A stretch of DNA of 13,330 bases. Origin: Oscillospiraceae bacterium. GTDB lineage: Bacteria > Bacillota > Clostridia > Oscillospirales > Ruminococcaceae. Under the pieces are notes generated by a model. The model made no database searches. It was not told where the DNA came from and saw nothing but the letters and a program-made list of their open reading frames with translations. The position numbers and the translations under genes are program-made. The stretch spans positions 1-13,330 of the forward strand of contig CAAGDT010000144.1 of the NCBI GenBank assembly GCA_900768675.1. Direction: 5' to 3'. Below are positions 1 through 6,426 of the stretch, piece by piece; the stretch's first letter is position 1; the number at the start of each line of letters is the position of its first letter.

Positions 1-440
1 CATTACCTTGCACAAAGCCGCTTGCGGTGAAGGTTACGGTGTAGGTTATTGCGGTGTACTTAGCAGTAACATTTGTTTCGCCCTTGATGACAGTATCGGC
101 TGTAAATGCTGCGCCATCGAATGTCCATTCGCCGGTATATCCTGTCTTACCGGGAACTGCGGGTATTGCGCTTGCGGGAACTTTAGTGTCATAATCGGCG
201 GTAGTTCTGCCGACTACGCCGCCATCTTCGTTTAAGAATACTACATTGTAGGTTGTTGCGGTGTACTTAGCAGTAACATTTGTTTCGCCCGTTATTACAG
301 TGTCGGCTGTAAAAGCTGCTTCGCCAACAACCCATTCGCCGGTGTAGCCTGTTTTTGCGGGAACTTCGGGGACGTAGGAAACTGTGGAGCCGGACTCAAC
401 CTCCTCGCTGTAAACCGTAACGCCGTCGCCTAAGAAGTAA
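1..440 (-). repeat. B-repeat units in the FecR surface protein
   Basis: The visible 3' part of the gene encodes repeats of about 69 residues. DNA around 51-85 recurs nearly unchanged around 258-292, an offset of 207 bp. Each unit carries GYTGEW, AAFTADTVI and GETNVTAKYTA in that order. The first unit (nearest the stalk) is diverged, the second is full, and a third begins at the window edge. This fits the InlB B-repeat / Flg_new family of beta-grasp surface repeats. Confidence 0.8.
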
Positions 441-1771
441 ACCATGAACATTTCAGGTTCGGGTGTTGCAGGGGTTGTAGTCGTTGTGGTTGTTTCTGTC
501 GGTGGAGTAGTTGTCGTAATTATCGGCGGAGCCGTTATATCGGGGATTCTCGCAGTTGTGGTGGTAGGCGGTGTTGTGGTGGTTGTCGTTGTTTCTGCCG
601 TAGTTGTAGCCGCCTTGGTTTCCGCCGTTGTTGCCTTTGTTTCTTTTTTTGTGGCAGCAGGCTTTGTTTCCCCAGTTGTGCTTGCCTTTGTTTCCTTTGT
701 GGTGGTAGCAGCCTTAGTTCCTGTAGTTGTGGCGGTGGATGTTGCAGCCGTGGTTGTGGTAGTCACCGAAGTTACCGGCGGCGCTGTAACGGGGGATGCG
801 GAGGTATCGGGAGGCGGCAAAAGGGTTGTTGTATCCGATTCGGGGGCAGCTGTGGTAGTCTGCTGGGCTGTGGTGGTCTCGGAAGACGCAGCGGTTTGCG
901 TTTCGGGATTATCCGCCGGGGCGCCGCCTCTTAATTTGCCCTCAACAAGCTTGCTCAGCACAAGCAGTCCGGAATCGTTGGACTTAAGCAGCTGCTTTTT
1001 GATAAGCTCCAGAAGCTTGCTGTAATCAATGCCGGAAACAGGATTTTCCCCGTTCGGAGCTTCAATGTAAATATTGCTGCCTGCCTCAAAGGCAAAGAAG
1101 GATATACCGTCAATTTCAGCAGGCTTTCCCGTTTTTTCGTTCACTACCGTTCTTATGATAACGCAGTTGTCCTCTGTAAGCATAACCTTCTTGTCGGTAG
1201 GTCTGCCCTCGCTGTCAAGAAGCGTTACCTCAACCTTGCCGTGGAAGGTCTGAACTGTTATTGTGTAGCTTCCGTCCTCGTTTTCAACAACGCTTACAAG
1301 GAAGCTGGTTCCTCGTACCGCCATTGTTGATTTCGGGGTTGAAACCTCGTAGCTGGAGTTTGCGGAAAGGGAAGAGGTAAGCTCATTTAAGATTGTTCCC
1401 TTTACAAGCTTCATCGAAGTCCTGCTGTCGGCGGGAGAGCCTTCCGCTGTAAGCTCAAGCACCGTTCCTCCGTCAAGCAGCACATACTTGTCGTTATCCA
1501 TTGAAATGCGCATAGTGCTGCCCTCGCTCACGGTAAGGGTATCACCGCTTTCAAGGTTCATTCCCACATAAGCCGAAAGGTCGCCTGTGCCCTCTCGGGA
1601 AATAACTGCGGAGCCGTCAAGCTCGAAAACCTTAAGAACACGGTATGTATCTGTACCTCCCGAAAGCAGGATTACCGCCGCAACAGCAGCGCCAACAACC
1701 GCGATTGCCGCTGCTCCTATAAGTATTTTCGCTTTTGTCGATAAAGCGGATATTGCAGATTTTAAACTCAT
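1..1771 (-). CDS. FecR-domain surface protein with Thr-rich stalk and B-repeats (partial, C-terminus off window)
   Basis: About 590 codons are open from ATG at 1771 to the left edge without a stop, so the protein is incomplete. The N-terminus is short and basic, followed by one hydrophobic segment (about residues 14-36, KILIGAAAIAVVGAAV...), which suggests a single-pass anchor. Residues about 45-200 form a FecR-like domain; the family signature AVRGTSFLV lies near residue 150. A Pro/Thr-rich linker (about 284-440, long runs of T with TKA and ETT repeats) looks like an extracellular stalk. From about 444 there are InlB-type (Listeria-Bacteroides/Flg_new) B-repeats with KTGYTGEW and NVTAKYTA. 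FecR domains in Gram-negatives regulate sigma factors, but in Firmicutes such architectures are mostly envelope or surface proteins, so an adhesin-like role is inferred. The start is supported by AAAGGTGAT just upstream. A riboswitch lies in its leader. Confidence 0.9.
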   Translation of the reverse strand, partial: MSLKSAISALSTKAKILIGAAAIAVVGAAVAAVILLSGGTDTYRVLKVFELDGSAVISREGTGDLSAYVGMNLESGDTLTVSEGSTMRISMDNDKYVLLDGGTVLELTAEGSPADSRTSMKLVKGTILNELTSSLSANSSYEVSTPKSTMAVRGTSFLVSVVENEDGSYTITVQTFHGKVEVTLLDSEGRPTDKKVMLTEDNCVIIRTVVNEKTGKPAEIDGISFFAFEAGSNIYIEAPNGENPVSGIDYSKLLELIKKQLLKSNDSGLLVLSKLVEGKLRGGAPADNPETQTAASSETTTAQQTTTAAPESDTTTLLPPPDTSASPVTAPPVTSVTTTTTAATSTATTTGTKAATTTKETKASTTGETKPAATKKETKATTAETKAATTTAETTTTTTTPPTTTTARIPDITAPPIITTTTPPTETTTTTTTPATPEPEMFMVYFLGDGVTVYSEEVESGSTVSYVPEVPAKTGYTGEWVVGEAAFTADTVITGETNVTAKYTATTYNVVFLNEDGGVVGRTTADYDTKVPASAIPAVPGKTGYTGEWTFDGAAFTADTVIKGETNVTAKYTAITYTVTFTASGFVQGN

Positions 1772-1774
1772 ATC

Positions 1775-1842
1775 TCCATCACCTTTCAGCGTGCTAATAC
1801 AGCAAAGGGAGTATAACGCCCGTGCCGCATAATAAGAAGCTC
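1775..1842 (-). promoter_or_regulatory. Probable riboswitch expression platform and Shine-Dalgarno of the FecR gene
   Basis: Between the aptamer and the ATG, the RNA segment at 1818-1807 (CGUUAUACUCCC) is complementary over 12 bp (two G-U) to GGGAGUAUGGCG at 1872-1861, which is the 3' side of the aptamer's P3 arm. The adjoining CCCUUU (1809-1804) can also pair with the AAAGG of the Shine-Dalgarno (1786-1782). The two pairings use overlapping bases, so they could be alternatives. No U-tract terminator is seen, which favours control of translation initiation. The complementarity is read directly; the mechanism is inferred. Confidence 0.6.
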
Positions 1843-1949
1843 TTACAAATGCAGCCCGACCGCCATACTCCCGCAGTTACAAACTATCAGAAAGCTAAGG
1901 CTCGTGCTTTGCGCCGCCGATTTTCATCGGTTTTGCCCTTGATTTGCAA
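1843..1949 (-). promoter_or_regulatory. Cyclic di-GMP-I riboswitch aptamer (GEMM-I)
   Basis: Read on the minus strand, this 107-nt leader segment has the class I c-di-GMP aptamer architecture. P1 is UUGCAAAU (1949-1942) with AUUUGUAA (1850-1843). Next comes AAGGGCAAA (about 1940-1932), equal to the ligand-pocket segment of the Vibrio Vc2 aptamer. P2 is the hairpin CCGAU-GAAA-AUCGG (1930-1917) with a GNRA tetraloop. The conserved GCGCAAAGC follows (1914-1906). P3 carries a near-canonical GAAA-tetraloop receptor, CCUUAG (1900-1895) with UAUGG (1867-1863), and ends in GGGCUGC. The G in the middle of GGG points to c-di-GMP rather than the A20 variant that prefers cGAMP. The aptamer sits in the 5' UTR of the FecR surface-protein gene. 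A covariance-model search (RF01051) would settle it. Confidence 0.88.
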
Positions 1950-1950
1950 C

Positions 1951-1972
1951 AGGCTGTGGATAATCGCAGCCT
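1951..1972 (-). other. Small hairpin at the 5' end of the riboswitch leader
   Basis: AGGCTG at 1951-1956 is complementary to CAGCCT at 1967-1972, with a 10-nt loop. It would form near the 5' end of the leader transcript, just before P1 of the aptamer. It may stabilise the leader; nothing else points to a function. Confidence 0.5.
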
Positions 1973-1991
1973 TTGCTTGTTGTTTATTTGT

Positions 1992-2020
1992 ATTTTATCA
2001 TATATTGCCGAAAATTACAA
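1992..2020 (-). promoter_or_regulatory. Promoter of the riboswitch-FecR transcript
   Basis: On the minus strand a -35 box TTGTAA (2020-2015) is followed by a 17-bp spacer and a -10 box TAAAAT (1997-1992) preceded by TGA, giving an extended -10. Transcription would start near 1985, making a leader of about 214 nt that contains the whole aptamer. The rest of the spacer, 2021-2152, is AT-rich and shows only the small hairpin noted separately. Confidence 0.7.
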
Positions 2021-2129
2021 TAGATTTTTCTCGATTCCGTAAAAATTCACCGAAAAGCACAAAATCAAGTGGCAATTTATGGCAAATATCACAAATCAAA
2101 GTTTCATTTCTCGTAAACAGCCTGCATGT

Positions 2130-2142
2130 TCCGTTATACGGA
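2130..2142. other. Short inverted repeat after the isomerase gene
   Basis: TCCGT-TAT-ACGGA is a perfect 5-bp stem with a 3-nt loop just downstream of the isomerase stop codon. No T-run follows on either strand, so it is not a convincing intrinsic terminator. Read-through of the cyclase-isomerase transcript into the riboswitch leader cannot be excluded. Confidence 0.35.
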
Positions 2143-2152
2143 CTGCACAAAA

Positions 2153-2938
2153 TCAGCCCCGCAGATTAATACCGAGATTTTTAAGAAATTCCGCCGAGCG
2201 GCGCTGTTTTTCAAGGGAAGCAGTTTCAATAAGTGCGGTTTTCACCTTGGAAAGAGAGCTGTCGTAATGCTCCTTAAACCGCCGCCAGTCTATTTTTCCT
2301 TCCCCCACCGCAAGGTGCAGGTCGTTTTTCAGGTCATTATCATTTATATGCAGATGCCTTACATAAGATGAAAGCCCCCTGACCCAGCCCTCAATATCCG
2401 AGCCGTAGATAACAGCGTGTGCGTAGTCCAGGCAGACCCCGAAATTCGGCAGGTCGGAAAGACTTTTCGCAAGGGCGGAAAGCATATCGGGAGAGCTGTC
2501 GAACATATTCTCCATATATATATCAAGGTCGGGGTACTCGGGGAGTATTCTCCGCCAGAAGCTTTCGTTCTTCTCCTGCCAGCCCTTAACATAAAAATCC
2601 GAGGTTAAAAGGGGCGTGTGGTTTGTGTGGAAAACAACTCCGACAGCGCCGATTTTTCGGGCAAGCTCCAGGCTTTCACGGATTCTCTGCTCCGAAATCT
2701 CTCTTATCCGCCTGTCCTCGCTGAAAACAAGAACATCAAAGAATGCGCCGTGCATTGTGCAGCAGTCCGGAAGCTCCCTGCCCTTATAACGGCTTATAAG
2801 CTCATCGCAAAGGCGCTTATTGTCCATAACGTCGGGGATAAAGAAATCGTTGTATTCAAAGCCCAGCCCGTATTCCTCCGCAAGAGCAAGGCTTTTGTCC
2901 AGCTCCTTAATATCCGGGATTATAAGAAATCTGCTCAT
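2153..2938 (-). CDS. Sugar phosphate isomerase/epimerase (xylose isomerase-like TIM barrel)
   Basis: This 261-aa protein has the size and motif order of the AP-endonuclease-2 / xylose-isomerase-like TIM-barrel family. Visible elements are an N-terminal strand SRFLIIPD, an early acidic site at GFEYNDFF, CTMHGAFFDV (strand with His), GAVGVVFHTNH, IYMENMFDS (catalytic-type Glu), NFGVCLDYAHAVIYG (Asp and His of the metal site), VRHLHINDN (His/Asp) and a late ALIETASLE (Glu). These acidic and His positions are typical divalent-metal ligands, so an active metal-dependent isomerase or epimerase is likely; the substrate cannot be told. The ATG at 2938 follows AAAGGAG at a 7-nt gap. It starts one base after the cyclase stop codon and its ribosome binding site lies inside the cyclase gene, so the two are co-transcribed and probably translationally coupled. 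Confidence 0.85.
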   Translation of the reverse strand: MSRFLIIPDIKELDKSLALAEEYGLGFEYNDFFIPDVMDNKRLCDELISRYKGRELPDCCTMHGAFFDVLVFSEDRRIREISEQRIRESLELARKIGAVGVVFHTNHTPLLTSDFYVKGWQEKNESFWRRILPEYPDLDIYMENMFDSSPDMLSALAKSLSDLPNFGVCLDYAHAVIYGSDIEGWVRGLSSYVRHLHINDNDLKNDLHLAVGEGKIDWRRFKEHYDSSLSKVKTALIETASLEKQRRSAEFLKNLGINLRG

Positions 2939-2939
2939 A

Positions 2940-4778
2940 TTAAAGCTCCTTTGCTTCGGGGGTTATTGCTTCACCTTCGGTTGCTTCGCCTGCCGCCTTA
3001 TCAGCAGTAATGCCCGTAAGGGAATAGACGAAAACGCCCTTTGACTTGCCCTTAAGCGGGATTTCGCCGATAGGCTCCACGGTTATCCTGTCCTTTACCT
3101 GCCGGTAAACCGTCTCGCTTATAAGTACCTGCCCTCTTTTTGCATTAGCTTCAAGTCGGGCGGCGGTGTTGACCGTATCGCCTATTGCAGTATAGTCCAT
3201 TCTGAAATCGCAGCCGATATTTCCCACAACCGCAGGTCCGCAGTTTACTCCCACACCGAAGCTTACCGACTTTCCGTAGCGTTCAAGGAACTTGCTTTCA
3301 ATTGCGTTTCCGCCGCTTACTATGTCCCAGGCGGTTTTAACTGCTCTGAAAACGTAGTCGTCCAAATCGAATGGTGCGTTGAAAACCGCCATTGTTGCGT
3401 CGCCTATGAACTTGTCGAGAGTTCCGCCGTTGGCGAAAATCGAGTTTGTGGTAAGGTTCAGGTAGCTGTTGAGAATATCAACAACCTGCTCAGGCTCAAG
3501 GCTTTCGGACATGGGCGTAAAGCCTCTTATATCCACGAAAAGCACCGCAATATCACGGTTTTCTCCGCCAAGCTTTATCTGATAGCCGCCTTTTTTGGCG
3601 ATTTCCTCAACAACCTGCGGGGCAACGTACTTTTTGAAAGCGTCGGTTATCTTCTTCTTTTCAAGCCGCTCCTCCACATACTTTCTTATAAGATTTATCA
3701 GATAGCAAAGGAGTGCGCCTAAAGGCAGGTATACAAGCGGGAAGGAAGTTCCGCCGCCGTTAAGGGCTATGAACAGGAAAATGCTTCCTGCAATAAGAAC
3801 AACCGCAAAGGGAGTAGCCGCTTTAAGGGGCAGCTTCTTGGTCAGCAGATATGCTGCGGCGCAAAGCGCGGCGATTATAAGCGCTGCCGCAAGTCGGGGT
3901 GCAGGAACAGAGCTTTTTCCGTCAAGAAGTCCCTGTACTATGTTTGCGTGTATCTCTACTCCGTACATCTGGCTTTCGCTGTTGGGAACGGAGAACTGGT
4001 CTAAAAGTCCGTTTGCATAAGCGCCAACAAGCACTATGCAGTCCTTGAAAACCTTAGGGTCAACCGAGCCGCTGAGCACTGCGCTGAGAGGAATATGCTC
4101 GTAATCGGCGGGTCTTCCCGCATAGTTTATCCACATTCTGCCATTATCGTCAAGAGCAGGCGTGTTTTCGGCAACGCCCGTATTCTTACAGTACAGCGAA
4201 TATATTTTTGCGCCGAAGCTCTGGTAAACCTCCCCGTTATGGGTTACGGAAAGCATAGCGGAACGCACAATTCCGTCGTTATCGGGGACTGCATTAACAA
4301 AGCCCGTTTCGGAGCAGTCTGCTGTAATGGGCTGCTCAATATCCGCAATATTGAGATAGTTTATGTATGGCTTTCCGTTTTCGTCAATGCAGTAGGCGGC
4401 GGAGTAGTTTATGTATGAGCCGCAGACTACCCTTCCGCTTTTTGTGCAGGCAGCCTTAAGCGCCTCGTCTCCCTCGCTGCTCATATCTCCGAAAAACATA
4501 ATATCCATACCGATTACAGCAGGATTATCCCCAAGCTTTCCGATAATATCAGCATAAACGCTTCTGTCCCATGTTCCGAAGGGACCTACCTCCCTTAAGG
4601 TTTCGTCGTCGATTGCTATTATCTTTATCTTGTTGTTGATGCCCCGGGGCTGTTGGTAAAGCTTATCCTTCATAAGGCTGTCAAAGGAATAGAATACGTC
4701 GTAGAAGGAAATAAGGAACATCAGCAGAAAAACTGCGGCGGTTTCGGCTATGTCAATAAGTAAGGAACGCTTTTTCAT
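2940..4778 (-). CDS. CHASE2-domain class III adenylate cyclase
   Basis: A 612-aa membrane cyclase making cAMP from ATP. Residues about 8-30 are an N-terminal membrane helix, about 31-295 an extracytoplasmic CHASE2 sensor (YQQPRG, IAIDDETLREVGPFGTWDR, VIGMDIMF), followed by three membrane helices (about 300-385) and a class III catalytic domain from about 412. Catalytic residues are complete: metal-binding Asp416 (FVDIRGFT) and Asp460 (GDATMAVF), adenine-selecting Lys456 and Thr530 (DYTAIGD), and the Asn537/Arg541 transition-state pair (NTAARLE). I chose the ATG at 4778 because TGGAGAG lies just upstream and the hydrophobic anchor follows directly. The frame is open further upstream to an ATG at 4874, but that would overlap the promoter. 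The ligand sensed by CHASE2 is unknown. First gene of a two-gene unit with the isomerase. Confidence 0.92.
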   Translation of the reverse strand: MKKRSLLIDIAETAAVFLLMFLISFYDVFYSFDSLMKDKLYQQPRGINNKIKIIAIDDETLREVGPFGTWDRSVYADIIGKLGDNPAVIGMDIMFFGDMSSEGDEALKAACTKSGRVVCGSYINYSAAYCIDENGKPYINYLNIADIEQPITADCSETGFVNAVPDNDGIVRSAMLSVTHNGEVYQSFGAKIYSLYCKNTGVAENTPALDDNGRMWINYAGRPADYEHIPLSAVLSGSVDPKVFKDCIVLVGAYANGLLDQFSVPNSESQMYGVEIHANIVQGLLDGKSSVPAPRLAAALIIAALCAAAYLLTKKLPLKAATPFAVVLIAGSIFLFIALNGGGTSFPLVYLPLGALLCYLINLIRKYVEERLEKKKITDAFKKYVAPQVVEEIAKKGGYQIKLGGENRDIAVLFVDIRGFTPMSESLEPEQVVDILNSYLNLTTNSIFANGGTLDKFIGDATMAVFNAPFDLDDYVFRAVKTAWDIVSGGNAIESKFLERYGKSVSFGVGVNCGPAVVGNIGCDFRMDYTAIGDTVNTAARLEANAKRGQVLISETVYRQVKDRITVEPIGEIPLKGKSKGVFVYSLTGITADKAAGEATEGEAITPEAKEL

Positions 4779-4812
4779 TTCGGCTCTCCAAAAACAAAAT
4801 GTAATTTTATAC

Positions 4813-4841
4813 AGTATATCACAAAAGCGGCATTTTGTCAC
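4813..4841 (-). promoter_or_regulatory. Promoter of the cyclase-isomerase operon
   Basis: On the minus strand, GTGACA (4841-4836), a 17-bp spacer and TATACT (4818-4813) preceded by TGA give a good sigma-A promoter with an extended -10. The start would be near 4806, about 28 nt before the ATG at 4778. Its position inside the longer open frame (ATG at 4874) argues for the shorter cyclase start. Confidence 0.75.
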
Positions 4842-4881
4842 TATCTTTTTACAGCTTTTGTAAAAATTTTCCACATTACTA

Positions 4882-4910
4882 TTTACAAATTTAATATAAT
4901 ATGCTATAAT
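4882..4910 (+). promoter_or_regulatory. Promoter of the GAF-GGDEF gene
   Basis: TTTACA (4882-4887), 17 bp, then TATAAT (4905-4910) with an upstream TG (extended -10). It is divergent from the cyclase promoter, with about 40 bp between the two -35 boxes, so the c-di-GMP and cAMP synthesis genes share one short control region. AAAGGA at 4951-4956 lies 9 nt before the ATG. Confidence 0.8.
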
Positions 4911-4965
4911 TCACTCAAATATTATCGGCTATGACAATTATGTTTCAGCGAAAGGATTTGAAGAT

Positions 4966-6006
4966 ATGAGCTTAACAACTCCCTCCGACATTCTTCTTGA
5001 CCGTATTTTTGATATAACCCAAAGGCTTTATGCCGAAATGTCAAGAGACGACGGCGATATGGAAAACGACCATAACGCAATCTACCGCCTTTTAACCGAC
5101 CTGGGAAGGACTCTTGTGGACTCCGACAGAGCCAGCTTCTGGAAATGGGACAAGAGAAGCCATACCATCTGGACAACCGCCGCAGTAGGTGCAGGCAGAA
5201 TTACAATCCCCGAGGGCACGGGGCTTGTGGGAAAGGCGCTTGCAGAAAAAAGAGCAATAGTAACAAACGACCCGTATAACTGCCCCGATTTCAACTCCGA
5301 CGTGGACAAGAAAACGGGCTACGTTACAAAGTCAATCCTGGTTATGCCGATTTCCGACTGCAAAGGGGAATTTATCGGCGCATATCAGGCAATAAACAAG
5401 CTGGACGATAAGGGCTTTGACCTTGAAGAGGACGTAAGGCGGCTTTCCCTTGCAGCCTTTATCTGCGGAATTACCCTTGAGTCCGACAGCTTCCTTGACG
5501 ACTCCCGCCACGATAAGCTTACCGAGCTTAAAAACCGTATGGGCTTTTACAGCGACTACAACAGAAGCTACGAGAAGATACTGCTTGATACCGAAAAGGA
5601 CAGGAGCGTTTCTCTCTTTATCTGCGACATCGACCACTTCAAGCGGGTAAACGATACATACGGACATAACGCAGGAGACGCTGTGCTTCGCCACGTTGCG
5701 GAGAATTTCAGAAAGAGCTGCCGTATCTGCGATGGTATCTACCGCTGGGGCGGTGAGGAATTTATCGTAATTCTCCCCGATACAAATATCGGACAGGCGG
5801 CGGAAGCGGCAGAACGGCTTAGAGTGCAGATAATGAACTCGGTATGTCATTTCGAGGAGCTTGATAAGGTGCTGGATATTCCCGTAACAATGAGCTTCGG
5901 AGTTACGAGCATTGACCCGTCTATTTCCATTGAGGATAACATCAAGGCTGCGGATGAGAAGCTTTATGCAGCAAAAGAGGGCGGAAGAAACAGGGTTATT
6001 GTGTAA
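4966..6006 (+). CDS. GAF-GGDEF diguanylate cyclase
   Basis: A 346-aa soluble protein with no membrane segment. Residues about 30-175 form a GAF sensor domain (ASFWKWDKR, GTGLVGKALAEKRAIVTNDP, SILVMPI, GAYQAINK). Residues about 183-346 form a GGDEF domain: DKLTELKNRMGF, CDIDHFKRVNDTYGHNAGD, RWGGEEFIVILP and AADEKLYAAKEGGRN. The active-site loop is GGEEF at 262-266, a catalytically competent form, and RICD at 253-256 lies five residues before it, matching the inhibitory I-site RxxD. It should therefore make c-di-GMP from two GTP and be subject to product inhibition. The GAF ligand is unknown. It is transcribed alone from the promoter at 4882. A c-di-GMP-I aptamer lies about 3 kb away in front of the FecR gene, a possible target of its product. 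Confidence 0.93.
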   Translation: MSLTTPSDILLDRIFDITQRLYAEMSRDDGDMENDHNAIYRLLTDLGRTLVDSDRASFWKWDKRSHTIWTTAAVGAGRITIPEGTGLVGKALAEKRAIVTNDPYNCPDFNSDVDKKTGYVTKSILVMPISDCKGEFIGAYQAINKLDDKGFDLEEDVRRLSLAAFICGITLESDSFLDDSRHDKLTELKNRMGFYSDYNRSYEKILLDTEKDRSVSLFICDIDHFKRVNDTYGHNAGDAVLRHVAENFRKSCRICDGIYRWGGEEFIVILPDTNIGQAAEAAERLRVQIMNSVCHFEELDKVLDIPVTMSFGVTSIDPSISIEDNIKAADEKLYAAKEGGRNRVIV

Positions 6007-6204
6007 AACATAATGTGTTTTCTGCCATGAATAGAGAATAGTGAATAATGAATAGTGAATAAATGTGGTGTGCCCTTCGGGCACAGATTTTGAAATACTG
6101 CTTTTTAAATAAATCGGCGCAGCCGATACCATAACTGTCAACTGTTAATTTTCAATTGTCAATTGACAATATTCTTTTCTTGTCGAAAAGACTTTTCCGA
6201 CAAG
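6007..6204. other. Non-coding spacer with short repeats and hairpins
   Basis: No gene is visible. A short direct repeat (GAATAGTGAATAA-like units, about 6038-6062) is followed by a hairpin TGTGCCC-TTC-GGGCACA (6069-6085), a hairpin ATCGGC-GCA-GCCGAT (6113-6127), a 16-bp palindrome ATTGTCAATTGACAAT (6155-6170), and a 12-bp stem with one bulge (CTTGTCG...CGACAAG, about 6180-6205). The 6069 hairpin followed by GATTTTG may act as a weak terminator for the GGDEF gene. The low-complexity units look like dispersed intergenic repeats. Confidence 0.5.
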
Positions 6205-6385
6205 CTTAGGGCAACACCGCACAATTAGCGGCTAATGCCTTTGCCGCACGCCCCCTTGCATCTTTTCCGTCATCTTGCATAGAAATTCCTTGACATACGC
6301 CAGTATGCCTGCGGAATTTCTATACAATCTGACGAAAAATCTGACGGCGGGGTCGCACGGCAATAATTATGCGGTATTGCCTTAG
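6205..6385. repeat. Roughly 180-bp imperfect palindrome, MITE-like element
   Basis: The ends are inverted copies: left CTTAGGGCAACACCGCAC... (6205-6227) and, read on the other strand, right CTAAGGCAATACCGCAT... (6385-6364), differing by a few bases and one insertion. Inner arms also match: CATAGAAATTCC (6278-6289) with GGAATTTCTATA (6313-6324), and the centre is a small hairpin CATAC-GCCA-GTATG (6294-6307). No coding capacity is seen. This is the form of a miniature inverted-repeat element or a REP-like palindrome; no target-site duplication could be identified with certainty. Confidence 0.6.
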
Positions 6386-6407
6386 TTCCCTGCCATAGCG
6401 CAGGGAA
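6386..6407 (+). terminator. Hairpin just before the membrane protein gene
   Basis: TTCCCTG (6386-6392) pairs perfectly with CAGGGAA (6401-6407) around an 8-nt loop and is followed by TTACTTTT. It abuts the palindromic element and ends about 9 nt before the Shine-Dalgarno AAGGTGA (6416-6422). It could be a weak terminator or a leader hairpin affecting translation of the next gene; the sequence does not decide. Confidence 0.4.
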
Positions 6408-6426
6408 TTACTTTTAAGGTGACATT

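Noticed and set aside
444..1025. Plus-strand open frame encoding a Val-rich protein
   Set aside because: It is the complement of the Thr-rich stalk of the minus-strand FecR gene (ACN codons read as valine on the other strand); no ribosome site and strongly biased composition.
4779..4874. Longer N-terminus for the CHASE2 cyclase from ATG 4874
   Set aside because: This region holds the -35/-10 boxes and lacks a ribosome site at 4874, while 4778 has TGGAGAG upstream and begins directly before the membrane anchor.
5332..6141. 269-aa minus-strand open frame opposite the GGDEF gene
   Set aside because: It is a shadow of a strongly supported GAF-GGDEF gene and shows no family motifs.
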